NCBI RefSeq assembly: GCF_900111685.1 | Contig: NZ_FOHX01000003.1 | Location: 186,001-250,000, forward strand | Length of the DNA stretch: 64,000 bases | Direction: 5' to 3' | Origin: Nonomuraea wenchangensis | GTDB lineage: Bacteria > Actinomycetota > Actinomycetes > Streptosporangiales > Streptosporangiaceae | Shown: in pieces, positions 37,478 through 45,149 of the stretch | How positions within the stretch are numbered: position 1 is the first letter of the stretch | Layout of the letters: each line of letters begins with the position of its first letter | Translations under genes and position numbers: made by a program | The notes under the pieces: generated by a model | What the model saw: only the letters and a program-made list of their open reading frames with translations | Told to the model about the DNA's origin: nothing | The model's database searches: none

Positions 37478-37750
37478 TCACCGGGACTCCCCTGTCCTGC
37501 TGGCGGGCCCGTCATGCCCCGTCACGAGCTGGACGGCGGCAACGTGGGGGCAGTCGGCCTCGCCCGTCTCGCACGAGCACAGCCATCGCCCGTCGTAGTT
37601 GCGTCGCACGAAGTAGCGGCCGGACTGTCCCTGCATATGCGCACGTACAGCCAGCGGGCGGTCGTTGTCGTCTCGGCCGGTGGCCGCGAACACTGTGACC
37701 TTGCCTGCTCGCAGGTATGAGCAGGCTTGGGAGCGGACATCGACGGCCAT
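37478..37750 (-). CDS. SWIM zinc-finger-like protein
   Basis: A 90-residue protein: YLRAGKVTVFAATGRDDNDR and RYFVRRNYDGRWLCSCETGE ADCPHVAAVQL, a CxC...CxH SWIM signature (residues about 53-70). SWIM domains bind DNA or proteins in MULE transposases, MEKK1 and RAD51-associated factors; this stand-alone module may be a DNA-binding adaptor. ATG 37750 overlaps the next stop. Confidence 0.75.
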   Translation of the reverse strand: MAVDVRSQACSYLRAGKVTVFAATGRDDNDRPLAVRAHMQGQSGRYFVRRNYDGRWLCSCETGEADCPHVAAVQLVTGHDGPASRTGESR

Positions 37751-37956
37751 CAGGACGCCTCCCCTGCCCGGTCTGCGTTCTCGGCGGCATGCTCCCGCCC
37801 GTGCAGGTACCGGGCGTCCACCAGGAGCACGTCGTGGCGGCGCAGGTAGCTCTCGATCTCCGCCGCCACCTTCTGCCGGTCCGAGAGGGGCAGCCACGCT
37901 CCGACGGACCGGAGTGCGGGATGGACGGCGTTGAACAGGTGGTCGGAGACGGTCAC
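37750..37956 (-). CDS. Hypothetical small protein
   Basis: A 68-residue protein (VSDHLFNAVHPALRSVGAWL...) with AAEIESYLRRHDVLLVDARY. Start GTG/ATG region overlaps its upstream neighbour by 4 bases. Confidence 0.66.
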   Translation of the reverse strand: MTVSDHLFNAVHPALRSVGAWLPLSDRQKVAAEIESYLRRHDVLLVDARYLHGREHAAENADRAGEAS

Positions 37957-38321
37957 GACGCCTCCCCGGACTGGTGGGAGGCGGGAGCGGTCAGGCAGTC
38001 ACAGTCGCCGCCAGGGCTGCACGCGACACACCGGTAGGTTCCATCCGGGTGCTTGGTCCACTCCGCCTCGGTGACCGTGGACGCGTCAGCCGCGTTGTCG
38101 AAGTGGACGATGTAGCCCTCGCCGGACTCGTCGAACATCTCGGTGCAGTCCGGGCAGCCGCATTCCACGAACAGGCATGACTGCTCGCGCTGGCGCGGGA
38201 CCCAGCCCGGCTCAGTTTCCTTGGCTGCGTCATCACTGGACCTGAAGTGCGGCTGAAGGTCCCCGTTGTCCCACAGGGCACCGGTCTCGGCGTTGACGAG
38301 AATCCAGCAGTTGTCTGCCAT
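37953..38321 (-). CDS. Cys-rich hypothetical protein
   Basis: A 122-residue protein beginning MADNCWILVNAETGALWDNG. VECGCPDCTEMFDESGEGYI and YRCVACSPGGDCDCL hold eight Cys. GGAGGAA favours ATG 38321. A perfect palindrome sits just upstream (38348-38366). Confidence 0.7.
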   Translation of the reverse strand: MADNCWILVNAETGALWDNGDLQPHFRSSDDAAKETEPGWVPRQREQSCLFVECGCPDCTEMFDESGEGYIVHFDNAADASTVTEAEWTKHPDGTYRCVACSPGGDCDCLTAPASHQSGEAS

Positions 38322-38347
38322 GTTGTTCGATTCCTCCATCGAATAGC

Positions 38348-38366
38348 GATCTTGAGAGTCAAGATC
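38348..38366. promoter_or_regulatory. Palindrome GATCTTGA-GAG-TCAAGATC
   Basis: A perfect 8-bp inverted repeat with a 3-bp centre, 27 bases upstream of ATG 38321. It includes a TTGACT element that could be a -35 box, which would place an operator over the promoter. Confidence 0.55.
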
Positions 38367-38388
38367 CGTGATCTTTCTCGGACTGGTG

Positions 38389-38445
38389 AGCGGACAGCGG
38401 AGCGCCAGAAGCCACGCTGAATCGCCTAGCGCTCCGCTGTCCGCT
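38389..38445. terminator. 17-bp perfect-stem hairpin
   Basis: AGCGGACAGCGGAGCGC (38389-38405) pairs perfectly with 38429-38445 around a 23-nt loop and overlaps the DUF397 stop. It separates the DUF397 transcript from the gene at 38321. No T-run. Confidence 0.6.
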
Positions 38446-38734
38446 ACCGGGAGACCGGAGCGGCCTCAAACTCGGCGAGAGACGGCCTCTGGGGCCCGCT
38501 ACGGGCATCCCCGCCCGAGCCGTCCCCCGCCGTTCGCGCCGCGAGGGCGGTCAGGTCGAACTCTCCGGCGCGGACCCCCGCCAGGAACGCCGCCCACTCA
38601 TCGCCGTCGAATCGCAGCGAGGGCCCGTCCGGATCCTTGCCGTCCCGCACCAACACGCCGCCCCCGTCCGCGAGCGGCGCCACCTCGACGCAGGACCCGG
38701 CGTTGCAGGCGCTCGCCGTACGCCAGGCGGTCAC
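38444..38734 (-). CDS. DUF397 protein
   Basis: A 96-residue protein with the DUF397 scheme: WRTASACNAGSCVEVAPLAD, VLVRDGKDPDGPSLRFDGDE, WAAFLAGVRAGEFDL. DUF397 proteins (BldB/WhiJ-associated small proteins) usually pair with an XRE regulator in actinomycete development and toxin-antitoxin-like loci. Here no XRE gene is adjacent. A Ser/Ala-rich tail of about 35 residues is extra. GTG 38734 overlaps the previous stop. Confidence 0.85.
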   Translation of the reverse strand: MTAWRTASACNAGSCVEVAPLADGGGVLVRDGKDPDGPSLRFDGDEWAAFLAGVRAGEFDLTALAARTAGDGSGGDARSGPQRPSLAEFEAAPVSR

Positions 38735-39132
38735 GACGCGGACCCGTTCAGGACACGAGCCACAGCCAGGGCCTCACGGAAGCAGTAGCAGTCCTCGCCG
38801 ATCGCGCCGTCGCAGGTGTCGTGCAGACGTCCTCGAACCTCGTCGTCGAACTTCTTGGCCGTCTTCTCCAGCCAGGAGGCCAGAGGCTCAGCCAGGAGCG
38901 GGTTCACCAGAGCCATCCACTCTGCGGTCTCCTTCTCCAGCGGCTCGTCGAGGACGTACTCGAAGTCGTCGTCGAAGTCCGTACCGGGAACGTTCCGCCA
39001 CGCCACGAGGCGGTCGCCGTTGTCGAGCGACTCCCACGGGCCTGCTAGCGCGTTGCCGCCGCTCTCGCGCAGCCGCGCTGCCGCCTCTCGGAGTTCGCCG
39101 GCGAGGGTCTTCTCAGTCGTGATCTCAGCCAT
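38731..39132 (-). CDS. Hypothetical protein
   Basis: A 133-residue acidic protein (MAEITTEKTLAGELREAAAR...) with NPLLAEPLASWLEKTAKKFD, DTCDGAIGEDCYCFREALAV and ARVLNG. This ending resembles several small actinophage early proteins. Unknown function. Confidence 0.72.
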   Translation of the reverse strand: MAEITTEKTLAGELREAAARLRESGGNALAGPWESLDNGDRLVAWRNVPGTDFDDDFEYVLDEPLEKETAEWMALVNPLLAEPLASWLEKTAKKFDDEVRGRLHDTCDGAIGEDCYCFREALAVARVLNGSAS

Positions 39133-39370
39133 GGTCGGGGGTCTCCTCTTCGGCGGCTTTGGACGGGATGAGGGCGGGGTAGGTGTGCTCGTGGCCGCTG
39201 GCAGCGCGACGGAGCTCGCCGATCGTGGCGTGCCAGTCCGTAGCCACGCGCTGCCGTGTCCTGCACGAAAGGTCAGGGCAGGCGACGATCAGCGAGTCGC
39301 CCTCGGCGACCACCTCAAAGCGGTCCACGTCGGCGACCGGGGCGAGAGTCTTCTCGGAGGTGTCAGCCAC
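39125..39370 (-). CDS. Hypothetical protein
   Basis: An 81-residue protein with VVAEGDSLIVACPDLSCRTR and ATIGELRRAASGHEH; beta hairpin plus helix. Overlaps both neighbours by 8 bp. Confidence 0.68.
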   Translation of the reverse strand: MADTSEKTLAPVADVDRFEVVAEGDSLIVACPDLSCRTRQRVATDWHATIGELRRAASGHEHTYPALIPSKAAEEETPDHG

Positions 39371-39758
39371 GGACAGCCACCTCCTGCGGCCTCGTGTCGG
39401 CGAACATCCGCGCGGGCCGCTCGAACTCGTCTCGGGGGAACAGCCCCTCCTGGCCGGGAGGGTCCGGGATCGGAGTCGGCTCGCCCGGCCCGCCGTCGTC
39501 CTCGTCGCGGAAGTACAGGCACGTGTACTGGTCGCCCAGCCGGAACTCGTCCTTGCGTAGCCACTCCGCCGGCGTCTTGCCCGTGTAGGCGACGAGGATG
39601 ATCGGGCAGGCGTTCTCGTAGTCGTCGTTGCGGGCGGGCTTGTCGTGCACGCAGCGGTGGCAGTTGTTCGCCATCCAGGCGTAGCCCTCGGTGCCGTTCG
39701 AGAACGGCGACCCCTCGGCGGCCTTCGCGAACACCTCGTCGGCGGTTGGCAGGCTCAT
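39363..39758 (-). CDS. Hypothetical Cys-motif protein
   Basis: A 131-residue protein with NNCHRCVHDKPARNDDYENA followed by CPIIL and a later YTCLYFRDED. The CxxC...C pattern resembles a small Fe-S or zinc site. C-terminus is Pro-rich (PTPIPDPPGQEGLFPRDEF). Confidence 0.7.
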   Translation of the reverse strand: MSLPTADEVFAKAAEGSPFSNGTEGYAWMANNCHRCVHDKPARNDDYENACPIILVAYTGKTPAEWLRKDEFRLGDQYTCLYFRDEDDGGPGEPTPIPDPPGQEGLFPRDEFERPARMFADTRPQEVAVRG

Positions 39759-39997
39759 CGGGCGGACACCTCGCCCCCGTGCTCGGCGTCGGACAGTTCG
39801 CCGGACTCCAGCAGGCTCGCGGCCAAGCCCATCGCTGTGGCCTGGATAACCACGGCGATGCCGCCACTCTTGCCCGCCGAGACATCGGCGACGGCGTCAT
39901 TCAGCCGAGGTTCGGCGTAGGCGCGCAGTTCGGCGACGCAGCGGGCGCGCTCGTCGGCGCGGATCTCCGCTTCCGTCGCGGTCTTGGTGTCGCTCAT
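39755..39997 (-). CDS. Hypothetical helical protein
   Basis: An 80-residue protein (MSDTKTATEAEIRADERARC...) with GIAVVIQATAMGLAASLLES. ATG 39997 overlaps the upstream stop as ATGA. Confidence 0.68.
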   Translation of the reverse strand: MSDTKTATEAEIRADERARCVAELRAYAEPRLNDAVADVSAGKSGGIAVVIQATAMGLAASLLESGELSDAEHGGEVSAR

Positions 39998-40764
39998 TGG
40001 TGGTCCTTCCTGGACTGTCGGGTAAGAGCGGGAGGGGTGTCGAGCACGGGGGCACTGATCAGGTGCAGGGGGGCGGGAACGGCGTCGTCCGCCTCTTCCA
40101 GGCTGGGTGTGGGCAGTTCCAGGCCGCCGAGCACAACGGACAGGACGGGCGGGACTGGGCGTGCGGCCTCCACGCGGGCCAGGACCGGCCAGTCGTCGGC
40201 GCGGATCCCGACCTTTGGCGGCGCCCACGACCCGTCCGCCTTGCGGTAGTTCTTCTCCCAGTCCCACGGCAGGTAGCACGGCAGCAGACCGCCCCGGTTC
40301 GGCAACGGCACCGGAAGGCCGGCGTCACGGCGCCGCTTCTCGGCCGCATTCGCGGCGTCCGCCTCCTGCCGGTGACGGGAGCAGAAGCGGGCCATCTGCC
40401 AGGTGCCATCCACAGGGTTCGTCACCTGGAAACCGACCATCGGGCTACGCCCGCACAGGCGCTTCGCCCGCGGCAGCTCGGCCACGCACCCGGCGTCGTA
40501 CGGTTCCGGGTCCGGCTCGTACCGGGGCAAGTCAGAGCGGATCAACTCCCAAAACCGGAAGTTGTCCAGCCCCATCACCTCGCACGTCCGCTTGATCCGC
40601 GCGCCTCGGGGAGCACGCTCCACCCCGAGAACCCAGATCGCGGTCACGACGAACATGCGCAGGTCGCCGCCCCACCGGTTCGGGTTCGGGAACCGGGTGT
40701 CGTTCATCGCCCTGGAGATGTCCTCGCGGACTTTCAGCAGGTAGCGAAGATCTTCGCCGTTCAC
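39994..40764 (-). CDS. Conserved phage protein, paralogue of the gene at 21572
   Basis: A 256-residue protein next to the SSB gene. LKVREDISRAMNDTRFPNPN and RMFVVTAIWVLGVERAPRGA lead to DLPRYEPDPEPYDAGCVAEL, CGRSPMVGFQV, ARFCSRHRQEADAANAAEKR and PNRGGLLPCYLPWDWEKNYR, matching the layout of the 21572 gene. The last 60 residues differ. The Cys/His-rich middle suggests zinc binding. It might act in replication given its place. Confidence 0.78.
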   Translation of the reverse strand: MNGEDLRYLLKVREDISRAMNDTRFPNPNRWGGDLRMFVVTAIWVLGVERAPRGARIKRTCEVMGLDNFRFWELIRSDLPRYEPDPEPYDAGCVAELPRAKRLCGRSPMVGFQVTNPVDGTWQMARFCSRHRQEADAANAAEKRRRDAGLPVPLPNRGGLLPCYLPWDWEKNYRKADGSWAPPKVGIRADDWPVLARVEAARPVPPVLSVVLGGLELPTPSLEEADDAVPAPLHLISAPVLDTPPALTRQSRKDHQ

Positions 40765-40970
40765 GGGACCTCCTTCGGGTCAGGAACAGGAAGCGCCGGC
40801 GAAGGCGCCGGGTCAGGAGGGGGCGGATCCGAGAGCACCTCGTCCAGGAGGCGGATCAGCTCCCGTAACGGCGGGCCCCAGTTCGAGCCGCAGCGGCACA
40901 CCAGCGAGGCAGGACCTTCGCCCGGCAGGCAGCCGCCGCAGCTCGGGCACGGGTTAGAAGGGAGGCGCAT
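40761..40970 (-). CDS. Small zinc-ribbon protein
   Basis: A 69-residue protein with NPCPSCGGCLPGEGPASLVC RCG, a four- to five-Cys knuckle, then LRELIRLLDEVLSDPP and a Pro-rich tail. Starts 17 bp inside the SSB gene end. Similar small partners follow SSB genes in related phages. Confidence 0.62.
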   Translation of the reverse strand: MRLPSNPCPSCGGCLPGEGPASLVCRCGSNWGPPLRELIRLLDEVLSDPPPPDPAPSPALPVPDPKEVP

Positions 40971-41358
40971 CAGGCGCGCCGCCGTTCGCCCACGGGTCGT
41001 CACCGCCGCCGGTCGACCGCTCGGCAGCCTTCGCCGGCCAGCGCAGGTTCGGGCCGGCCGCCTCGACCCGCACCTCGATGCGGGACTGCTTGACACCGTC
41101 CTTCTCCCAGTTCGACTGGAACGCCTGCCCGGACACCACCACCGCGGCGCCCTTGCGAAGGTTCTCGGTGATGTGCTCGGCGAGCTGCTCCCACGCCGTG
41201 CACGTCCAGAACGTGGTGTCAGCGTCTTCCCACTGGTCGCCGTTCTTGCGGCGGCGGGACGTGACGACGGTGAAGCGGGCAATCGCCTTGCCCTGCTGGG
41301 TGAACTTCAGCTCGGGATCGCCGGCCATGCGGCCGGTGAGGGTGATGGGTGCGGACAT
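40954..41358 (-). CDS. ssb: Single-stranded DNA-binding protein
   Basis: A 134-residue SSB. The OB fold runs from ITLTGRMAGDPELKF through GKAIARFTVVTSRRRKNGDQ, TTFWTCTAWEQLAEHITENL, RKGAAVVVSGQAF and VRVEAAGPNLRW (residues 1-105). A Gly/Asp/Pro linker ends in PDAPPF, the acidic-hydrophobic tip that recruits partner proteins in SSBs. It coats ssDNA at the replication fork. It lies directly after the primase/helicase gene, supporting a replication operon. Confidence 0.93.
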   Translation of the reverse strand: MSAPITLTGRMAGDPELKFTQQGKAIARFTVVTSRRRKNGDQWEDADTTFWTCTAWEQLAEHITENLRKGAAVVVSGQAFQSNWEKDGVKQSRIEVRVEAAGPNLRWPAKAAERSTGGGDDPWANGGAPDAPPF

Positions 41359-41360
41359 GT

Positions 41361-42968
41361 CTAGGCGCTCCTTCGCGCGTTGGACTCCCAGCCAGGTGCC
41401 GGGATGAAGTCGGGGGCGATCTGCCAGGGCCAGCTACCTTCGCCGCCGTAGGTGAGGCGGGTGGGCCAGTCGCGGTCGTCTCGGGCGCCGCGCCATGCCT
41501 TCACGGCGACGGTGCGGCAGCGCTCGCCATCGCGCATGTCGGGATCGTCGGGTGCGATGCCGAACCCGAACTCCGGCCAGCGCAGCAGCAGGCTGGAGCC
41601 GACGGGGCGTACGGAGCGGTTCTTGCCTTGCTCGCCCTGCCCCCCGTGGCCGGCATGTGCCTCGATGACCATGGCGCAGTCGCCCAGGACTCGGGCCTGG
41701 TCGAGGACGGCCACGGTCTTGCGGGCGGCGTCTTCGTCGTTGATGTTGCCTGCGTGCAGACGGTAGAAGGGGCCGATGAACAGCAGGTCGGGCTTGTGGG
41801 CGGTAACCCGCTCAAGCAGCCAGGCGGCGTCGTCGGCTCGAAGAACGTCGATGCCTGCTGGCCGATGGATGAGCCGCAGGGCGCCATCCGGAACGCGGTG
41901 GCCGAATTTGATGGAGCAGGCGGCGAGTGGGCGAAACTTACGGCGGGACTGCTGCTCGGAGTTCTCGCAGTCGATCAGCAGAACCCGCATAGGCGGGATG
42001 TCGGTCCACTTGAACGGGTGCAGGCCCGCAGCGACCATGACCGCCATCTGGCGAATCGCCATGGACTTGCCCAGGCCCTCGAACCCGGTCCACACCAGCC
42101 GATCGCCACGCTCAAGCAGGTTGGGAACGACCCAGTCGTAGTCGGTGTCGTCGACTGAGATGAACTCCCACAGGTCCGGCGCAAGGTCGGGCTTGGACTC
42201 TTCCTCGCTCGTCCAGATCGGCACCAGATCTGGAAGCTTCTTGCCAGCAGCGAAGTGGTCAGTGGCGTCCTTGCCTACCGCGGGCTCCACGAGGCGGATT
42301 GACGAGGCGACACCAAGGAGCGCATCACGGACCTGACGGGCGTGCGCTTCGCCGGCATCGTCACGGTCGCAGATGATCGTGACATCAGCCTCGCGGAAGA
42401 CCTCGGTGTACTCCGGTCGCCACTTGCCGGCGCCGCCGGGGTTGCAGGTGGCCACGAGACCCTGTTTCTCCAGCGTGTGGACATCTTTCTCGCCCTCGGT
42501 GATGAAGATGACGTGGCCATCGCGGATGCCCTCGATGACCTTCGGCAGCCGGTAGAGCGGGCGCCGGGTGTCGCCGAGTCTCCAACTCCATCCCTTGGGG
42601 CGTGACGGGTCCGGCACGCGGCACGGGAACTGCTTGTCGGCGGTGCGCATCACCTGGAACAGCAGCTTGCCGTCCTCGTCGACGTAGTCGTAGACGGCGA
42701 CCGCCGGTCCGCGCGGAGTCCACTCGGCGTGCTGGTCGCGTTGCTCTCGCGGCTTGCACAGGTCGGGCCACGACAGGCCGAGCGCGGCGAGGATGTCCTC
42801 CGTCTCGCACATCGCGTGGCAGTGGAAGACCACAGGCTGCTCTTTGCCGCGGGTGACGGACAGGCTCTGCTTGTTGTCCGGGTGGGCGGGACACAGCGCC
42901 ATGTAGCCCCCAGGCTGGGCGCGGACGCCTTCGAGCCGAGGGAGAACGAGGTCGTTGAGGATGTCCAT
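41361..42968 (-). CDS. Primase-helicase (TOPRIM plus RecA-like ATPase)
   Basis: A 535-residue replication enzyme. An N-terminal zinc site (ALCPAHPD ... VVFHCHAMC; Cys26, His29, Cys50, Cys54) is like DnaG/CHC2. TOPRIM motifs follow: FITEGEKD with Glu158 and ICDRDDAG with Asp201/203. The C-terminal AAA_25/RecA-like domain has Walker A GFEGLGKS (295-302), Walker B VLLIDCE (329-335) and PDLLFIGPFYRL. It resembles plasmid/phage RepA-primase fusions that prime and unwind. Start ATG 42968 overlaps the previous TAA. Confidence 0.88.
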   Translation of the reverse strand: MDILNDLVLPRLEGVRAQPGGYMALCPAHPDNKQSLSVTRGKEQPVVFHCHAMCETEDILAALGLSWPDLCKPREQRDQHAEWTPRGPAVAVYDYVDEDGKLLFQVMRTADKQFPCRVPDPSRPKGWSWRLGDTRRPLYRLPKVIEGIRDGHVIFITEGEKDVHTLEKQGLVATCNPGGAGKWRPEYTEVFREADVTIICDRDDAGEAHARQVRDALLGVASSIRLVEPAVGKDATDHFAAGKKLPDLVPIWTSEEESKPDLAPDLWEFISVDDTDYDWVVPNLLERGDRLVWTGFEGLGKSMAIRQMAVMVAAGLHPFKWTDIPPMRVLLIDCENSEQQSRRKFRPLAACSIKFGHRVPDGALRLIHRPAGIDVLRADDAAWLLERVTAHKPDLLFIGPFYRLHAGNINDEDAARKTVAVLDQARVLGDCAMVIEAHAGHGGQGEQGKNRSVRPVGSSLLLRWPEFGFGIAPDDPDMRDGERCRTVAVKAWRGARDDRDWPTRLTYGGEGSWPWQIAPDFIPAPGWESNARRSA

Positions 42969-43990
42969 TAGTTGTTCCAGAATTCGTTGGCGACGGGTCT
43001 GCGGGTGGGTCGTTGCTCCTTGTAGCGCCGGCCATTGAGCCAGCCCTGAGCCCATTTGGTGCGGTCTGGGTTGCGGCGGGGGTCGTCGCGGAACCATGCC
43101 GCGGCTTGGATGATCAGTTCGGGGTTGTCACCGCGGGCTACGGCTGCCTGCCATGCCTTGAAGGCGTCGAACTTGCCGCCTTTCTCGGGGTAGATTTCCC
43201 AGAAGCGGACGAAGTCAGGGTCGGATTCGTAGTCCTCGGCATTCGAGCGCCGCTTGCGGCGCTTTCCCCCTGGGGGGGTAGGGGGGGTCTTTTCTTTTGT
43301 CTCTGTCTCTGTCTCTGTCTCTGGCGATCGCTCCCGACTCGCTCCAGCGATCGGTGTGCGACGTGCATTGTGGTCGTGCAGGTCAGAGTCCATTCCGGGG
43401 ATCGGCTCGAAGTGGGAGCCGTTGACTGATGGCGCGCCCTCTTCCGCCTCAACCGCCCCTTCCCCGGTCCTTCGGGCCCCGTTTGAGGAGGGAGACGATT
43501 CGGTGTGCGACTCGCCCACCCGATCGGTAACCGAGTCGGAGGTGCGATCGGTGGAGCGATCCATGCCGGACCGGCAGTGGATGCATGCCTCGTTGAACTG
43601 CCCCTTCTTCTGGTGCCACCGGATGTGGTTCCCCAAGGTCCCGCCAGCGGCCTTGTCCTCGGCAAGCCGAAGCACCTCAGCTCTCGTGCGGTTCCGCTTC
43701 CCGTAGGCGCACACCAGAAAGCCGCCTTCGACCCGTTCCAGCAGACGGGCCTGCACCAGCCGCTCAGCGTCGCGCAGCCCGTTGTCCCACGTGTCGGGGT
43801 AGACGAGGATGCCGACCTCTTCCTCCGGCACGAAACCGTCCGACAGGTTGCGCTTGCAGTACAGAGCCATCTGCACGTACAGATCCCGCAGGCCGCGTAC
43901 GTCGGGGCCGTATCGAAGCAGGCTGCGCACCTTCGGGTCCTCGGCGAAGTTGACGACCAGTTCGATGTAAATCTCCGCCGCGGCAGCCAT
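42968..43990 (-). CDS. DnaD-like helicase loader/initiator
   Basis: A 340-residue replication protein. The N-terminal winged-helix part (residues 1-125: RSLLRYGPDVRGLRDLYVQM, ERLVQARLLERVEGGFLVCA) recognises DNA. A long disordered linker (about 150-250) contains four ET dipeptides in a row (ETETETETKEK), encoded by a hexanucleotide repeat. The C-terminal DnaD-type part reads FVRFWEIYPEKGGKFDAFKA ... AQGWLNGRRY. Typical partner of the primase-helicase. Confidence 0.82.
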   Translation of the reverse strand: MAAAAEIYIELVVNFAEDPKVRSLLRYGPDVRGLRDLYVQMALYCKRNLSDGFVPEEEVGILVYPDTWDNGLRDAERLVQARLLERVEGGFLVCAYGKRNRTRAEVLRLAEDKAAGGTLGNHIRWHQKKGQFNEACIHCRSGMDRSTDRTSDSVTDRVGESHTESSPSSNGARRTGEGAVEAEEGAPSVNGSHFEPIPGMDSDLHDHNARRTPIAGASRERSPETETETETKEKTPPTPPGGKRRKRRSNAEDYESDPDFVRFWEIYPEKGGKFDAFKAWQAAVARGDNPELIIQAAAWFRDDPRRNPDRTKWAQGWLNGRRYKEQRPTRRPVANEFWNN

Positions 43991-44607
43991 CAGGCAGACC
44001 TCCTACGGGCCGCAGGCCGCGGGGCTCTGGCGAACGACAGGCGGCCGAACTCGCCGAATTGCTCCTTGACGTAATCCCGGCCGGCGTTCCCCGTCTTGCG
44101 CGTCATGTTGCGCTGATGGGCGACAGCAGCAACCGCGGAGATGTACTGCCGATTGTGGATCAGACCGTCCTCGGTCCCGCAATGCCGACAGAACCGCCCG
44201 TCGAGGCGGGTCTGCGTGAAGCACCACTCTTCACAGACCTCGCACTGGCCGATCGCGATGCGATAGTCGCCGGCCACCGCATGCCAGTTGGCAGATCGAC
44301 CCGGCTCGCCTGCGGCCCTGAGGATGACGACAAGCTCGCCGCCAGGCTCGTCGGGTGCCGCGACAGCCTTATGGAACTGGCGCGTCTTGTGCAGTCGCTG
44401 ATTGTGGCCCCCCTTCACCTCGCACCAGACGTTCTGGCCGGGAAGCCGAAAGTCTGCGAGGTAGCGGACGCCACCGCCGAGGTCGACGGCCCATGGCTCG
44501 TACTCGTAGTACCAGCCGAGCGTGTCGAACGTGGCTGCCCAATCCGCTTCGAGTGTTGAGCGGTAGGTGGTCCCGTTGTAGGTCAACGGGACAGCGCGGA
44601 TGTTCAA
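43990..44607 (-). CDS. PD-(D/E)XK-like endonuclease
   Basis: A 205-residue protein. YRSTLEADWAATFDTLGWYY gives Glu20; RYLADFRLPGQNVWCEVKGG gives Asp52, Glu63 and Lys65, i.e. the D-(X)n-ExK active site. A central Cys/His finger (CEVCEEWCFTQ, GRFCRHCG) follows and the C-terminus is basic. It resembles phage endonucleases of the T7-endonuclease I/VSR-like class of small PD-(D/E)XK enzymes. It heads the leftward replication operon. Confidence 0.82.
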   Translation of the reverse strand: MNIRAVPLTYNGTTYRSTLEADWAATFDTLGWYYEYEPWAVDLGGGVRYLADFRLPGQNVWCEVKGGHNQRLHKTRQFHKAVAAPDEPGGELVVILRAAGEPGRSANWHAVAGDYRIAIGQCEVCEEWCFTQTRLDGRFCRHCGTEDGLIHNRQYISAVAAVAHQRNMTRKTGNAGRDYVKEQFGEFGRLSFARAPRPAARRRSA

Positions 44608-44781
44608 GGTGCGGGAGGACCTTCCGTGCTGGTGGTGCCAGTGGGACAGGTGGACCTATGTCTCATAATACGCACTCAGTACGTGTTAAGAGAGCCAGTT
44701 ATGAGGACACGCAAAAGATGCGTGTTTTATCATCAGGTTGTGGTAACGCGCACATGAGACGCTGAAGGAGTGGAGCCCGAG
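44608..44781. promoter_or_regulatory. Divergent promoter/operator region of the replication operon
   Basis: 174 bp between the leftward nuclease gene and the rightward HTH gene, AT-richer than flanks. ACACGC-N7-GCGTGT (44707-44712/44720-44725) is a perfect inverted repeat; related half-sites occur at 44671-44676 (ACGCAC) and 44681-44686 (ACGTGT). A TATTAT box on the minus strand (near 44665-44670) could be the leftward -10. It is the probable switch for replication genes. Confidence 0.55.
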
Positions 44782-45006
44782 ATGACCGCTGAACTGGTAG
44801 AAGCCGCGACCGCCTACAACGAAGCGCCGAAGCGGCTGCGCGACGCGATCGTGAAGGCTGCCGAGACCAGCGACGCGACCGCCACGGAGATCGCCCAGGC
44901 GATCAACTTCACGTACTCCGTGGACTACGTGGCGAAGATCGTGCGCGAGGCCGGCGTTGCCCGCCCCCGCGGCCGGCGTCCTCGCGCGCCGCGCTCCGAC
45001 TCCTGA
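44782..45006 (+). CDS. Rightward HTH regulator
   Basis: A 74-residue protein: RDAIVKAAETSDATATEIAQ and AINFTYSVDYVAKIVREAGV form a compact HTH (TEIAQAINFTYSVDYVAKIVR), followed by a basic tail (RPRGRRPRAPRS). GGAG lies 6 bases before ATG 44782. It faces the replication operon and probably binds the ACACGC repeats. Confidence 0.78.
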   Translation: MTAELVEAATAYNEAPKRLRDAIVKAAETSDATATEIAQAINFTYSVDYVAKIVREAGVARPRGRRPRAPRSDS

Positions 45007-45107
45007 TCTGGTTTGGCGGGTACCGGAAGAGGTCATGACGCCTCCCCCGGCCTGCGTGGTCGCCATTCCTGGTGCCATCTGTGCCCGCCTCCTTTCGCGT
45101 GTTCCGA

Positions 45108-45140
45108 GGGCCGCCCGCCCTGTAGCGGGCGGCCCGTTTT
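45108..45140 (+). terminator. Intrinsic terminator of the rightward HTH gene
   Basis: GGGCCGCCCGC (45108-45118) and its perfect 11-bp complement (45125-45135), loop CCTGTA, followed by GTTTT. The clearest rho-independent terminator in the window. Confidence 0.85.
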
Positions 45141-45149
45141 CGTGTGGTG

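Noticed and set aside
39997..41364. 455-codon plus-strand open frame
   Set aside because: Antisense to three supported genes including ssb; no recognisable domain.
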